Assembly: GCA_963693305.1 (NCBI GenBank)
Contig: OY855907.1
Location: forward strand, 30,751,801 to 30,815,800
Source: Meandrina meandrites
Lineage: Eukaryota > Cnidaria > Anthozoa > Scleractinia > Meandrinidae
Direction of reading: 5' to 3'
DNA length: 64,000 bases
The notes under the pieces were generated by a model. That model saw only the letters and a list, made by a program, of their open reading frames with translations. It did no database searches and had not been told where the DNA came from. Of this stretch, positions 61,931-64,000 are shown piece after piece; the stretch's first letter is position 1; every line of letters starts with the position of its first letter. The translations under genes and the position numbers were made by a program.

Positions 61931-64000
61931 GACCACAATTTTAAATTCGCTTGAAAACTTTACTAGAATCTTTCTCTTAGGATATTTTTAAGCGAAGTTG
62001 TAGTATTTTAAATAGTGCTTTTAAAAATGGCCATGATTACTTTTTCCTGAAAATGTACGGCAGTGAAATGTACAATTGAAAAGTTTGTTGGCTTCCTGCT
62101 CAGCGACCATTTGCGGTAGAAACAAGAGAAAATTTTGCCAAAGGCAGGAGTGTATGCTCTTTATGATGGCGTTGTCAGTTTCTTTTCATTTTAATTGCTT
62201 TTGGCCGGGATGGATTTTTTTCTTTCAGACGAAAGGAGTGGAGCCTGGGGAGAAGTTTAGCAGCAGCCCCTCCCCCTCTCCGCTGCTAGGGGATTCCCGG
62301 TGGTCCGTATTGCGGGCTCACGACAAGAAAATGTTCAAAATGGCGACGAGTTATATAGTTTGAGTTATATAGGGTAGTTTTGCCGATGTTTTTCCTTCTT
62401 GACGCGATCACAACGAGTTTCCAAACACGAGGTATTCTTCTTCTATTCGTATTCCCGATAACGAAGAATATGAAATGAGGAGAAACGGCGAGGGAAACGT
62501 TTCGCAAACATTTCTTACAGAAACTTACAGGGACCTGAGGTAAGCGTTTCTCATTGTACAACGATTTTATTTTGAACACTGGTTTAAGGTTATGTATTCG
62601 ACGTTTATCATGTGTGAGCATATATAAAAGTATTAACGATAAAATCGTGCAAACTGGAATTAAAGCCGAGCTCCAACTTTGTTGGAAACTAAAATTTTGG
62701 AGCACTCGCCATTTTGGCGAGTGACCTTCGAGCTTCACTCGCCCAGATAATTTTTCACTCGCCCAGTCTCCTAGCTCCACACAAAAACAGAAAACATTAA
62801 CACCCCCTCTCCCCTCCCTTCCGCCCACAAACATTAACATCGCGAGATTCACGGACCGTTGTTGACGTGCTGTTATCGAAAGCGGTATTTTCTTGCTAGC
62901 GGATATTTTAGACACCCCAGGAAGAAATTTCCACATTTTAACACTGAGTTCAAATATATGGTGTCTCTTCATCATTTAACGATTACCAAGCAAAGCTATC
63001 TTTGTGTGTTTGCGAACCAGAAATTAGTTTGCGACAAAGTGCCAGGTTTGTGGGAGATTTCAAAATGGTGAACAGTGTAAAATAGTTCAAAGTGGAAAGT
63101 AGAAAGCTGAAAATCCTACTCGCCAAACCGGGCGAGTGATCGGTGATCTGTACTCGCCCGACAGTTTTGACACTCGCCTGGGCGAGTGGGCGAGCGCTAA
63201 TGTCCAACCCCGTCCAAGGAAAAGAAAGATTTTGAGTGTCAGTCAGTTCGTCATTTCATGTAATCTGTAGTTATGCTTGTCATCTGAATTTTAAGCTACT
63301 TCAAATTAATAAGAATCGCATCCTTTCATTATTTAGACGTGAGGAAATGTTTGTCAGAATATTGACCGAGTGGATTATAACAAGTTCTGGTAGTTGTTGA
63401 TCTCTTAACCCTATTCGCACTGCATAAATTATCGACATCGCATATAAGAACAACAAATCATGAATAAATTGACAGTGTTCAAGTGCAACGCCAGAGGGAA
63501 CATGCCTGTGCCCTTCTTCTTCATCGGAACTACAACACTAGCCTTCAGACCTTGACTCCAGGATAAGGCTCATCAGACTGAATGTGTATTTACTGATTCA
63601 GTTGGCAAATTTGTACGACTTTTCCTTCGCCAGTTGCTATTGAATTTAAGCTATGTACTGAATCGTTCGGTCTGAATGCTCATGCGAAGACTTCAGATAC
63701 AGGTTTCGTTGGCACCAAGAAGACACGTGGAGCGTCTTATAGTTTTGAACGTGAAGTTTCAGCAGAGAGGTTTTCAGCAACGCCTCAGCAGGGAGCAGTT
63801 CGGATTCCTCAAGCCTTGGCTTGCCTTCTTCAAGCATAGACGACGCAAGGCGTAAATGCGCTTGGACTTAAATCGAACATGGCGGTGTTTTCCTGAGGTA
63901 ATATTTTGTCCAGGTTAATGTGGCTTTGCGTTGAAATTGCTCTGTCAATTTTGTTTTTGCGTGCGACGGAAGGGCAGTGCTGGGTTGGCTGGGCGGCTCT
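61931..64000. other. Region upstream of RTK-B: repeats, no gene recognised
   Basis: Between 62690 and 63200 a CACTCGCC / GGCGAGTG motif recurs about nine times in both orientations, suggesting an inverted-repeat transposon of roughly 0.5 kb. A 229-codon open frame on the - strand (62975-62286) overlaps it and shows no domain or splice logic. The last 800 bp hold nothing recognised. Confidence 0.4.

Noticed and set aside
62286..62975. 229-codon open frame on the - strand
   Set aside because: Overlaps the CACTCGCC repeat cluster, has no recognisable domain and no splice logic, and contains low-complexity transposon text.

Overview
The window looks like a stretch of an anthozoan cnidarian genome, most likely a stony coral. 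That identification is inference. It rests on AT-rich sequence, many short GT-AG introns, dense MITEs and tRNA-derived SINEs, a CR1/L2-like LINE, a Penelope-like remnant, RecQ-like helicase debris, and a receptor tyrosine kinase that combines Frizzled-CRD and kringle domains. No bacterial-style operon, CRISPR array or genuine tRNA/rRNA gene was seen.

Left third (about 3.8-31 kb, + strand): two tandem ionotropic glutamate receptor (iGluR) genes with the same 14-exon structure. iGluR1 spans 3790-14402 (about 814 aa) and iGluR2 spans 21755-30725 (about 826 aa). Phases match at all 13 junctions and the reading frames are intact. Both keep an amino-terminal domain, S1/S2 ligand-binding halves, an AMPA/kainate-like pore with Gln at the Q/R site, a TYTANLAAF gate and TM4. 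At the S2 amine-binding position both have Asp rather than Glu. A fragment of similar 3' flank lies after each gene (19.93-20.10 and 30.93-31.10 kb), so the duplication unit extended past the coding part. Intron 7 of iGluR1 holds a 1,927-bp Mutator-like element with 80-bp perfect terminal inverted repeats and a 9-bp target duplication. Its interior carries spliced fragments of a zinc-finger gene and oppositely oriented RecQ-helicase fragments, which is a Pack-MULE-like structure.

Middle (about 32-48.3 kb, - strand): a 20-exon receptor tyrosine kinase gene (RTK-A, about 953 aa). Its domain order is signal peptide, Frizzled-type CRD, kringle, FN3, SEA, FN3, transmembrane helix, tyrosine kinase, acidic tail. 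It would be a cell-surface kinase with Wnt-type and adhesion-type ectodomain modules and possibly a self-cleaving SEA.

Right (about 54.4-61.5 kb, - strand): a segmental duplicate of the 3' half of RTK-A. It contains all nine kinase and tail exons with an open frame (324 codons, catalytic motifs intact). Homology to RTK-A stops just before the position of the transmembrane exon, and no membrane or ectodomain exon is visible in the remaining 2.5 kb. It is either a headless kinase or the 3' part of a gene continuing past 64 kb. Empty and filled transposon sites between the two copies let the insertions be ordered in time.

The other intergenic stretches (1-3.8, 14.4-21.7, 48.3-54.4 and 61.5-64 kb) hold repeats, MITEs, a 5'-truncated LINE, a 310-bp tandem repeat and one possible small secreted-peptide ORF. 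Exon boundaries were read by eye from splice motifs, frame continuity and comparison between paralogues. No database search was run.
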